Of a stretch of 64,000 nucleotides of DNA, positions 56,152 to 64,000 are shown piece after piece. A program made the position numbers and the translations under genes. This stretch comes from CAVZZV01 sp963779845 (GTDB lineage Bacteria; Bacteroidota; Bacteroidia; Bacteroidales; GCA-2748055). Location of the stretch: the NCBI GenBank assembly GCA_963779845.1, contig CAVZZV010000005.1, positions 372,001-436,000 of the forward strand, in the 5' to 3' direction. The notes beneath the pieces are model-generated. The model was given only the letters and a program-made list of their open reading frames with translations. It had not been told where the DNA came from and did not search any database. Position 1 is the stretch's first letter; each line of letters opens with the position of its first letter.

Positions 56152-58405
56152 TTACCATCCTGCCGGAAGATGTTCCAGCCAGAATTTTTCCATCGTCTGT
56201 CGCAGATGATAGCTGGTATTCTCCCCTTCCGAGATCCTGTGGGACCTCATAGGATAAGACATCTGACTAAAGAGTTTGTTATTTTTGATCAGGGCGTTGG
56301 TAAGCATTTCAAAATTTTGATAATGCACATTGTCATCTGCGGTTCCGTGCATAATCAACAAATCGCCCTGTAAGCCGGAAGCATTATTAACGGGTGATCC
56401 TTTCCAGTACCCATCCGGATTATCCTGCGGAGTGCTCATATATCTTTCCTGGTAGATCGTGTCATAATTTTTCTGGTCTGAAATAAAAGCGACGGCAATT
56501 CCGGCCTTGTACAGGGTTGGAAACATGAACATACTGTTCAGGGTCATCTGTCCCCCCCCGCTCCATCCGTGGATTCCGATCCTGGAAGGGTCGACAAATG
56601 GATATTTATCAATTATTGCCTCAACGCCTGCTGCAAAGTCCAGCACAGGCAGGAGGGCAGCCTGCCGGTAAATGGACTTGCGCCACTCTCTTCCCCTGGG
56701 GGTTTTAGTTCCCCGGGGATCGAGACTCATGGTTATATAGCCCTGCTGGGACATATACTGGTGCCAAAGGTCCCCGCCGGCCCAGTTATTCTGCACTGTA
56801 GAGGCCGCGGGCTTTCCATAAACCAGAAATATAACCGGGTAAACCTTTGAAGGATCGAAATCCCTCGGCTTGATCATCCATCCATCCAGTGCGAGGCCAT
56901 CCCCAATATCCACCCTGAAAAATTCCTTGGGATTTAGTCCAAGTGCATCATATTGTTCCTTTGCTTCCTGGTTATCGACCAAAACACTTTTCACCCCATG
57001 GCCGGGTAAACTTATTAAGGAAATAACCGGAGGGGTCGCTGCATTCTCAAAGGAATGTATAGCCCATTTTGCATCCGGTGAAATGAGGTAGGAATGCTGT
57101 CCCCGGGCATCTTCAGGAGTTACTTTTTCTGCCTTTCCCCTCCCATCGAGGCGGCTGCGGTATAGATACCGGTCTATTGGGCTATCGGGTGCGGCAATAT
57201 AATAGACATATCCTCCTTTTGGATCGATTGCGCTCACCTCGATCACATCGAAATCCCCCTTAGTAATGAGTTGTATGTTTTCCCCATCACGAGATACCTT
57301 ATAAAGATGGAGCCAACCGTCCCTTTCACTGGACCAGGTAAAGTATTTTTCATCTTCCAGCCATGTGATGTTGTCGTGAATATCCAGAAAGGCACTGTCT
57401 TTTTCAGTGAGATATATTATCAATCTCCATACTCTCAACATTACCTATCCATACCTTGTTCGTATTTTGTTTTCTGTTGAGCTGCCGGATAAATACTTCA
57501 TTCGAATTAGGGATAAAGTCCATCCGGGCCAGGTAGTTATTTCTCGGGTCACCCGGGATATCAAACCATCGTGTATTTCCTCCATTGGAAGGTACCACAC
57601 CGATCTTAACTGCGGAATTGGTTGTGCCGGCTTTGGGGTAGGGCAAAGGAATGATGGTGGAATAAACCGAATCTACATTATCGATCATATAGAATGTACC
57701 AACACCTTCAGTGTCGGACTGCCAATAGGCAATACTTTTCCCATCGGGACTCCACCGAAAGCCGTCCCTGGCATCGAGCTCCTCCTCATATACCCAATCG
57801 AAGGTGCCATTGATAATATGATCGCCCCCATCGAATGTCAGCTGCTCAACTTTTCCAGTGGAAAGATCTTCCACCCAAATATTTAAATTGCTGACATAGG
57901 CAACACGATTTGCATCCGGAGAAAATTTGGCAAACATCAGGCTGGAACCCTCCAGTCCTTTCCCAAGTTGCTTCAGCTCCTTGGTTTTTAAATCCAGCAC
58001 CCAATAATCGCCACGGGTATGATAACGCCATACCCGGCGGGTGTTGGTAAAAATAAGAAGTTTGGAATTATCCTCCGACCAATTATAACCGGAAACCCGC
58101 AGAGGAGAATTCATGCCGTGGGGAATCAGTTCTTCGGAGGATATCAAAACGCTTCTTTTGCCGTTTTTGGCATCATATTTAACAATATCCGGAACATTGG
58201 TACCAGGATTCCTTTCAAGGACCGAGTAGCTTTGACTATCCTTCATCCACCGCACAGGTCCATAGCCTTCCAGACCATAAACATGTTTTTTGTAAATATC
58301 TTCGAGCGTAAGTTCATTGAACCTCTCCTGAGCTTTCAGTGGGAATAAGGAGGCAAGCAGAATGGCCAGGAAAAATGCTTTTTGTAAATTTTTGAACGGT
58401 GGCAT
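56152..58405 (-). CDS. Dipeptidyl peptidase IV-type serine peptidase, S9B family (frameshifted)
   Basis: About 750 residues when one base is removed. Signal peptide (FFLAILLASLFPLKAQ), an eight-bladed beta-propeller (about 40-480), and an alpha/beta-hydrolase domain with the nucleophile in GIHGWSGGGQMTL, aspartate in LIMHGTADDNVHY and histidine in MRSHRISEGENTSYHL. It should remove N-terminal dipeptides after proline in the periplasm. The propeller double-Glu motif is present in DWVYEEELDARDGFRWSPDG. The frame breaks near 57408-57420, where DNI joins LTEKDSAFLD in the +1 frame. Part of a long leftward block with ppk2. Confidence 0.88.
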
Positions 58406-58548
58406 TGGGGCGAATAATAAAAAAAAATTTAAACGTATTATTTAATTCTGTTTTTTGGAAAATGAATGAATTGCCATTAAGATCAAAGTTAATGGCTCTA
58501 AATTACCAATTCAGATTGAAAAAGAGAAATTTACCCAGACATTAAATT

Positions 58549-58695
58549 TCAGCTCTCTTCACTGCCATTTCCCCTGTTAATAACCCTCATCCCTAACCAG
58601 ATAATAACAATAAGCAGTAAAATACCGATCAGCCACCACCATCCAATGGGTACTCCGAGGAATTGACCATGATGACCATGATAAAAATCGTTCAT
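58549..58695 (-). CDS. 48-residue membrane protein with histidine-rich N-terminus
   Basis: ATG 58695 to TGA 58549-58551. The protein starts MNDFYHGHHGQF, has one helix (about 18-34: IGWWWLIGILLLIVIIW) and ends RVINRGNGSEES. Codon use is normal for the window and the helix is clean, so a real small protein is likely. Resembles tiny membrane proteins often seen beside copper or cytochrome genes (HGHHG), but no such neighbour is here and the function is unknown. Confidence 0.6.
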   Translation of the reverse strand: MNDFYHGHHGQFLGVPIGWWWLIGILLLIVIIWLGMRVINRGNGSEES

Positions 58696-58754
58696 ATTTC
58701 AGCGGATTATTGAAGTCCTGTTCTTAACTGCAGTGCACTGGATATAAAGATACC

Positions 58755-58791
58755 CTTTTAGGGAAACCTCCTCGTTCCCTAAAAGTTTTTT
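58755..58791 (+). terminator. Orphan terminator-like hairpin on the + strand
   Basis: CTTTTAGGGAA (58755-58765), a 9-base loop ACCTCCTCG and TTCCCTAAAAG (58775-58785), then a T-run: a perfect 11-bp stem. No + strand gene lies upstream. The rest of 58696-59093 shows only AT-rich sequence, with GTTAAACACTGTTTAAAC-like symmetry near 58965. Confidence 0.6.
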
Positions 58792-59093
58792 AGTCTTCGC
58801 TCTTTCTTCAGGAAAAAAAATATTTCTTCCCTTTCATCTTGATGTTCAGCATATTTGCGATTTATCCATAAAGGGAGGGATTGGGTTCCGGCAATAAACC
58901 GGACAGCCTGCCTTCAATGACTGTATAGAACCCGGATAATAAAAAACAATATCAGAACAAAAATTGTTAAACACTGTTTAAACCTCCGGATTGATATCAT
59001 GAAATATTTTTCACCTGTTTTCATACATCCCCAGATTAAATTTTTTTTCAATTTTTGAACGTTACATAACTTCTCCTAACATTATCAATTAGA

Positions 59094-61151
59094 ATGAACA
59101 AGAACAAGGAACTCTCTCCTGCTTTGGAAAAAACCCTTGAAATGCTTAAAAACAGGTATCCGGATGATCAGGACATTCAACAACTGAAAAGGGAAATTTC
59201 CTTGTACTGCACCCGGGGGCCGGGTTTAACCGAAGCTGAAGAAAGTTTAGAGCGATATCAGGATCTGGTCTTAAATAATCTTCCGGATATGGATATTTAT
59301 TTGATTGATCGGGACTTAAGGATCCTTTTTATGGCGGGTCTTGAAAAAGAAAAGTATTCATTCGACAGTGAATCTTTCGTGGGGAAAACAATAAATGAGA
59401 TTCTCACATCACAAAACCGCAGGAAATTGTTGGCTTTATACAAATCCATTTTTCAGGGTAAATCCCGGTTCGAACAAATCCAATACGGGAACCAATCCTA
59501 TGACATCACCACAAGGCCATTATATAACGGCCAAAATGAAATCATGGCAGGTCTGATCGTCATCCATAACATTACCCGGGTTAAAAAAGTGGAGACCAAA
59601 CTGAAAAAAGCCAGGGAGAAAGCTGAAATTGCCGAAAAAGCTAACTCACTTTTCCTGGCCACCATGAGCCATGAAATAAGGACGCCCCTGAATACCATAA
59701 TTGGCTTTTCATCCCAACTGGGGAAAAGCAGTCTGGATGAAACCCAGACAAAATATCTCCATAATATCCAACGCTCCTCCGAGCATCTCCTGCATGTGGT
59801 GAATGACCTGCTCATGCTTTTCAAGATCGGCTTCGGGAAAGTATTCATTGATCAGGTGCCATTCTCTGTCCGTTCGGTTTTGAAGGAAATTGCACAGTTA
59901 TTCGAAAATGAAGCGGTTAAAAAGGGCCTTGAAATAGAACTAAGAATTTCCAGGAAGGTGGATAAAATCATTATTGGTGATCCCTTCCGTCTTAAACAAA
60001 TTCTGATCAATATCATCGGCAATGGCATCAAATTTACCGAAAAAGGAAAAGTATGCATTCGGTGCATGGTGGATTCTTTCGGGAAAAATGACGAAATGCT
60101 GATCATTGAAGTGAAAGATACCGGCATAGGGATCCCCGCAAAAGATATGAACAAGGTCTTTGATGAATTCACACAAGCTGAAAACATCCTGCAAAAAAGA
60201 AGGGATGGGACCGGGCTCGGCCTTACTATAAGCAAGAAGCTCATTGAGCTTATGAATGGGAATATCGAAGTTAAGAGTAAGCTAAATAAAGGAACCACAT
60301 TCACAATAACCATTCCCTATAAAAAAGCAGAAACCGACCATAACCTCGTCCATTCAGGGAAATACAACCTATTGGAAAAGCAGTTGTCCGGTAAAAAAAT
60401 CCTCCTGGCAGATGATGATGAATACAACCTCATGCTAAGTGAAGCTATATTTAAAGATTGGGGGATGGTTTATGACTTTGCCTCCAATGGTTTAGAGGCT
60501 TTACAAAAATCGGAGGCTGAAAAATACGATATCCTGATGTTCGACATCCACATGCCCGGGATGAACGGTCAAACTCTGGTCAGAAAGATCCGTCAGGATT
60601 CAAAAAACCCAAATACCGAGGGTAATGTATTAACCATGACGGCCAACATTCTCAAGTCTGATTTAAAAAGCTATTTGGTCGATGGGTTTAATGATTTTAT
60701 ACTCAAGCCCTATAAAGAGGAGGAACTTTATAATAAATTATGTGCTGTACTTAATATTCCAGTGCAGAAAAAAAGAAGAAAACCCATGAAAAAAGTTACC
60801 ACTAAAAATTCCGGGTCTCTTATCGATCTTGGGGAGCTAAGGAATACCGCCAAAGGGGACGAGGAATTTGAGCGCAAGATGATTCGGTCTTTCATTAAAA
60901 ATTCCACATCCTATATCCGGGAGATGAAGCAATCCATGGAGACTGGAAATTTCGTGAATGTAGGAGAACTCGCCCATAAAATGCTCGGTTCCTTCAGGTT
61001 TTTCAAAATAGAAACCATTGTCAGGAACCTGGAAGATATCGAAGAAAAATGCCTGAGAACTGGGAATCACAGGGAAGCTGCAAGCATTGCCAAAACCACC
61101 ATAATATCCATTGAAGAGCTATTATCAGCATTAAAGGAAGAGTACAAATAG
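59094..61151 (+). CDS. Hybrid histidine kinase (PAS-HisKA-HATPase-receiver-HPt)
   Basis: 685 residues, no membrane segment. A coiled N-terminus, a PAS domain (about 55-165), HisKA with phospho-histidine in LATMSHEIRTPLNTIIGFSS (about 188), HATPase (INIIGNGIKFTEKG, VKDTGIGIPAKDM, DGTGLGLTISKKL), receiver (about 435-555: ILLADDDEYN, LMFDIHMPGMNG) and a C-terminal HPt domain with the histidine in GELAHKMLGSFRFF (about 620). A complete relay in one chain; its output partner is probably the sigma-54 regulator next door. Confidence 0.94.
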   Translation: MNKNKELSPALEKTLEMLKNRYPDDQDIQQLKREISLYCTRGPGLTEAEESLERYQDLVLNNLPDMDIYLIDRDLRILFMAGLEKEKYSFDSESFVGKTINEILTSQNRRKLLALYKSIFQGKSRFEQIQYGNQSYDITTRPLYNGQNEIMAGLIVIHNITRVKKVETKLKKAREKAEIAEKANSLFLATMSHEIRTPLNTIIGFSSQLGKSSLDETQTKYLHNIQRSSEHLLHVVNDLLMLFKIGFGKVFIDQVPFSVRSVLKEIAQLFENEAVKKGLEIELRISRKVDKIIIGDPFRLKQILINIIGNGIKFTEKGKVCIRCMVDSFGKNDEMLIIEVKDTGIGIPAKDMNKVFDEFTQAENILQKRRDGTGLGLTISKKLIELMNGNIEVKSKLNKGTTFTITIPYKKAETDHNLVHSGKYNLLEKQLSGKKILLADDDEYNLMLSEAIFKDWGMVYDFASNGLEALQKSEAEKYDILMFDIHMPGMNGQTLVRKIRQDSKNPNTEGNVLTMTANILKSDLKSYLVDGFNDFILKPYKEEELYNKLCAVLNIPVQKKRRKPMKKVTTKNSGSLIDLGELRNTAKGDEEFERKMIRSFIKNSTSYIREMKQSMETGNFVNVGELAHKMLGSFRFFKIETIVRNLEDIEEKCLRTGNHREAASIAKTTIISIEELLSALKEEYK

Positions 61152-61297
61152 CCCATACTTGTTAAACCTACTCGTCACAAATTCTCCCCGTTGATAATGC
61201 GCAATAAAAACCAGCCTCTTTAATTTCCACCAACATTCAGTTGCATGATAAGAAAATTGAGTATCTTGTACCCTGAATTTTGAATTACCTGAAAACT

Positions 61298-62650
61298 ATG
61301 AGTAAGATTCTAATCATCGATGATGATACTTTCATTTGTAATATATTGGAAAAACTGCTGAAGGATAATGGTTACCAGGTCGAAATCGCTTTTTCGGCTC
61401 TTTCAGCAGAAAAAAAATTAAAAAAATCCCCATTTGACCTGGCCATTGTCGACTTTCGGCTTCCGGATAGTGATGGGGCTAAGGTCTTAGAAAAAATAAA
61501 ATTAAACAGCCCCCAGACTGTAGTTATTATCATCACGGCATATGCTGATGTAAGGGTAGCGGTTAAACTCATGAAACTCGGAGCATATGATTATGTTACG
61601 AAGCCCATCCAGCCGGAAGAACTTCTTGACCTTCTAAAAAAATCCCTGAAAAAAAGTAAAGCTCCTTCCACAGAGCCTTTTCCTGAGGACACCTTTATCG
61701 TAGGGAGCAGTGCCAAGATAAAAAACGTGCTGAAACTTGCGGAAACCGTTGCCCCTACCGATTTATCTGTGCTTATTGAAGGAGAGACCGGAAGCGGTAA
61801 GGAATATGTTGCCCGGTATATTCACGGAAAAAGCACCCGCGCCAATAAGCCTTTTATTGCGCTCGATTGCGGGGCAATCCCGAAAGATCTTGCCAACAGC
61901 GAATTATTCGGCCATATTAAAGGTTCATTTACGGGAGCGATCAAGGATAAGACCGGTGTGTTCGAAGAAGCGAATGGCGGGACCCTGTTTCTCGACGAAA
62001 TCGGTAATTTAAGGTACGATATCCAGATTAAATTGCTCAGGGCATTGCAGGAGAAAAAGATTACCAGGGTTGGGGATGCAAGAAGCATTTCAGTGGATGT
62101 CCGAATTATCGCTGCGACCAATGAAAAACTTCAAACGGAGGTTGATGATAGTAACTTCCGTGAAGACCTTTACCATCGGCTCAATGAATTCAAGCTCTTT
62201 CTTCCCCCTTTACGGGAAAGAAAGGAAGACCTGCATTTTTTTATCGATCATTTTATAAAGGTGGCCAATGCAAGAATGAATAAAAAGGTTAGCGGGATTG
62301 ATCCCCGTCTGGTAAAAATAGTGGAAAATTATCCGTGGCACGGCAATATCCGGGAATTGCGAAACGTCATGAACAGGGCGGTTTTAATGGCTACGGAAGA
62401 GGTCATCACGATTAACTGCCTTCCCCCCGATATCCTCAAAGCCGAAGCCGAACCGGAGAACATCCTTCACGAACATCTTAACGAAGAGGGAAATAACCGG
62501 TTGAAAGATGCCTCCCACGAATTTGAAAAAGTCCTGATCCTGAATACACTCCGTGAATCAAACTTTAATAAATCCAAAGCGGCCAGGATTCTGAAGATCG
62601 ATCGAAAAACCCTTTATAATAAGATAAAGCAGTATAATATCGAAATATAA
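61298..62650 (+). CDS. Sigma-54-dependent response regulator, NtrC/AtoC type
   Basis: 450 residues from ATG 61298 (MSKILIIDDDTF); the frame is open six codons upstream with TTG only. Receiver with acceptor Asp52 (IVDFRLPDSDG), AAA+ domain with GETGSGKEYVARYIH, GSFTGA contact loop, GGTLFLDEIGN and REDLYHRLNEF, and a Fis-type helix-turn-helix (SKAARILKIDRKTLYNKIKQY). Follows the hybrid kinase by 146 bases, same strand. Its target genes are not evident. Confidence 0.94.
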   Translation: MSKILIIDDDTFICNILEKLLKDNGYQVEIAFSALSAEKKLKKSPFDLAIVDFRLPDSDGAKVLEKIKLNSPQTVVIIITAYADVRVAVKLMKLGAYDYVTKPIQPEELLDLLKKSLKKSKAPSTEPFPEDTFIVGSSAKIKNVLKLAETVAPTDLSVLIEGETGSGKEYVARYIHGKSTRANKPFIALDCGAIPKDLANSELFGHIKGSFTGAIKDKTGVFEEANGGTLFLDEIGNLRYDIQIKLLRALQEKKITRVGDARSISVDVRIIAATNEKLQTEVDDSNFREDLYHRLNEFKLFLPPLRERKEDLHFFIDHFIKVANARMNKKVSGIDPRLVKIVENYPWHGNIRELRNVMNRAVLMATEEVITINCLPPDILKAEAEPENILHEHLNEEGNNRLKDASHEFEKVLILNTLRESNFNKSKAARILKIDRKTLYNKIKQYNIEI

Positions 62651-62759
62651 TTCAACTCCCCCTTCCCCGAAAATATTTTGGTACATTTCTTGAAACCTTT
62701 CCCTGAAAAACATCTCACTTTTATAGCCGGATGAAGACTGGGACTGATATTTTACAGGA

Positions 62760-63176
62760 ATGGGAAAAGAAAAACCACGATATAATTATGTTATTCAAAT
62801 TGATGACGACGATTTTCTGACCGGCTATCAAAAGACAATCATTGACAAAAAGAATCTCGGGAGATATTTTGACACCATCAATAAAGGGAAAAAAGCCCTG
62901 AAAAAACTTGATCGAATTAAAACCAGAGGCCTCACCTTTCCACGCTATATCATCCTGGATCTGAATCTGCCAAACATGACCGGGTTTGAATTTCTGGAAG
63001 CTTTCTACCAGAGGTTTTATCAGGAATCGGAAAAAACAGAATTTATAATAGCGAGCAACTCCGGTTCGATAACCAACCGGTTAAAGGCAAAACAATACCC
63101 TATTATCAAGGAATACATTGTAAAACCTCTCCCCAGCCATTATATTGAGAGCCTGATTACTTCAAAGAACCCCTAA
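62760..63176 (+). CDS. Stand-alone receiver-domain protein
   Basis: 138 residues, receiver fold only: acidic pocket IQIDDDDFLTG, acceptor aspartate in YIILDLNLPNMTGFEFLEAF, threonine/serine in IIASNSGSI and lysine in EYIVKPLPSHYI. The variant with a lysine-rich insert (NKGKKALKKLDRIKTRGLTFP) is common in Bacteroidota CheY-like proteins. It may carry phosphate between the hybrid kinase and other relays. Confidence 0.88.
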   Translation: MGKEKPRYNYVIQIDDDDFLTGYQKTIIDKKNLGRYFDTINKGKKALKKLDRIKTRGLTFPRYIILDLNLPNMTGFEFLEAFYQRFYQESEKTEFIIASNSGSITNRLKAKQYPIIKEYIVKPLPSHYIESLITSKNP

Positions 63177-63452
63177 GGTATCCCTATTGTCAAATGGATG
63201 ATTGCAACAGAGCTTGCTGGTTTCCCGATGCTATTGCTTCTTGTATTCCCTCTTTTGGGTAAAAGCTTCACAGTCGGTGTAGAGCAATCTTCTCAAATCC
63301 CTGAAACTATAAATCCTGCAAAATAAGTTTCAATAATTTTTCAACAATGCTATTTTAGCTGATAATGAAATACTTAGGTCTTCTAACCTCTATTCTTTTA
63401 AACCATGGCATGTTTTTGTCTTAATAGTTATACAAAACCGAAAGGGGGAATA
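63177..63452. other. Gene-free stretch
   Basis: 276 bases without a credible frame, clear hairpin or repeat. Confidence 0.6.
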
Positions 63453-63650
63453 ATGAAACCAGGAATAAAAACAAGAATAAAGAATTTAATAGAAGACAGG
63501 AAATCCAAAGTTTCCCCTTCTGAAAAACAGACCACTATAAAAGAAACCAGGAGTAAAAATCCGACCGGGAGGGTGGAACAAAGGCTTTCAGGGTCGAAAA
63601 GACAAAGGCTGACAGATAGGAAGAACGAAACTCCGACCAAATCTGAATAA
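63453..63650 (+). CDS. Small basic protein, unknown function
   Basis: 65 residues from ATG 63453, which follows a strong GGGGGAATA ribosome site; further upstream the frame is open but unlike the rest. Composition is rich in K, R, T and S (KPGIKTRIKNLIEDRKSK ... SGSKRQRLTDRKNE), without hydrophobic segments, so probably disordered and nucleic-acid binding. Not recognised. Lies 51 bases before csbD. Confidence 0.6.
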   Translation: MKPGIKTRIKNLIEDRKSKVSPSEKQTTIKETRSKNPTGRVEQRLSGSKRQRLTDRKNETPTKSE

Positions 63651-63701
63651 TGGCAAGCCATATTATAAATTCAATCTAATAATAATTTAAAAATTAAAAT
63701 T

Positions 63702-63887
63702 ATGAGCAATTTAAGAATTAAAGGAAACTGGAACGTCGTAAAAGGTAAACTCAAACAAAATTATGGAAACCTTACCGACGATGATCTTACCTATGCAGAA
63801 GGTAAAGAAGATGAACTTCTCGGACGCTTGCAAAAAAAGACCGGGAAAACCAAAGACCAACTTGAGAAAGAAATAAATAACATGTGA
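63702..63887 (+). CDS. CsbD family stress protein
   Basis: 61 residues. The CsbD pattern is complete: RIKGNWNVVKGKLKQNYGNLTDDDLTYAEGKEDELLGRLQKKTGKT. Small, soluble, disordered proteins induced in general stress responses; the biochemical role is unknown. Confidence 0.93.
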   Translation: MSNLRIKGNWNVVKGKLKQNYGNLTDDDLTYAEGKEDELLGRLQKKTGKTKDQLEKEINNM

Positions 63888-63913
63888 AAAAGTAGAAATT
63901 AAAATTTTTAAAG

Positions 63914-64000
63914 ATGAGAAAAATCAATTTGGTTATCCGCACGGTTCTCCTCCCCTCCTTTATTGTTCTTGCCCTTTCGGCCTGTAACACTAACCAGGCC
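63914..64000 (+). CDS. Lipoprotein, start only (cut by window)
   Basis: ATG 63914 begins a signal peptide (VIRTVLLPSFIVLALSAC) with lipobox ALSAC, followed by NTNQA at the edge. 26 bases after csbD, so likely in the same unit. The function cannot be read. Confidence 0.65.
   Translation, partial: MRKINLVIRTVLLPSFIVLALSACNTNQA

Overview
The window is chromosomal DNA of a member of the Bacteroidota. The evidence is a type IX secretion (T9SS) gene block (porU, porV, a PorP/SprF protein, gldJ), SusC-style TonB-dependent receptors with an N-terminal carboxypeptidase-like domain, many short-lipobox lipoproteins, a GldJ-type FGE-fold lipoprotein, and promoters of the Bacteroidota type (TTTG, 19 bp, TAnnTTTG) in front of tRNA-Val and hicAB. 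Nothing seen fixes it below phylum or class level. Most of the window is ordinary core genome. The accessory-looking parts are a small gene graveyard near 8.1-8.5 kb, a repeat array at 40.8-42.0 kb, and a pair of repeat arrays around two tRNA genes at 51.1-52.9 kb.

Layout. 0-5 kb: a multi-sensor hybrid kinase (cut by the window edge), then a TonB-dependent receptor whose leader is a TPP riboswitch, so most likely a thiamine-uptake receptor. 5-18.5 kb: thioredoxin, CCA-adding/poly(A) polymerase-type enzyme, two surface lipoproteins, an amidohydrolase, a LolD/MacB-type ATPase divergent from an NtrC-type regulator and its kinase, an S41 protease and a membrane-linked MutS-like ATPase. 18.5-21.3 kb: an AlgI/AlgJ-like O-acetylation pair. 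21.3-31.8 kb: the T9SS block, leftward porU-porV-ispF-DUF2141 and rightward porP-gldJ-murF. 31.8-40.8 kb: envelope and phosphate genes (glycosyltransferase, lipid A acyltransferase, inositol monophosphatase, ppk1, sixA, phoH), a nitroreductase and folC. 42.1-44.2 kb: pncB-pncA for NAD salvage. 44.2-51 kb: ABC-F protein, esterase, lactonase-fold protein and a haem/haemoglobin-type TonB receptor. 51-53.7 kb: repeat array, tRNA-Ser, tRNA-Val, second repeat array and a HicAB toxin-antitoxin pair. 53.7-58.7 kb: RhlE-like helicase, PPK2, an S9B dipeptidyl peptidase and a 48-residue membrane protein. 59-64 kb: a second hybrid kinase, an NtrC-type regulator, a lone receiver protein, a small basic protein, CsbD and the start of a lipoprotein.

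Two things stand out. First, the divergent tRNA-Ser and tRNA-Val genes are each followed directly by their own tandem array of about 130-bp hairpin-rich repeats; the tRNA-Val array repeats the tRNA 3' end and its terminator six times. Second, six otherwise normal genes (thiamine receptor, CCA enzyme, ABC ATPase, S41 protease, MutS-like protein, dipeptidyl peptidase) are each broken once, always by what reads as one extra base. At least the CCA enzyme should be essential, so sequence error is the simplest explanation, but the uniform direction deserves a check on the reads.
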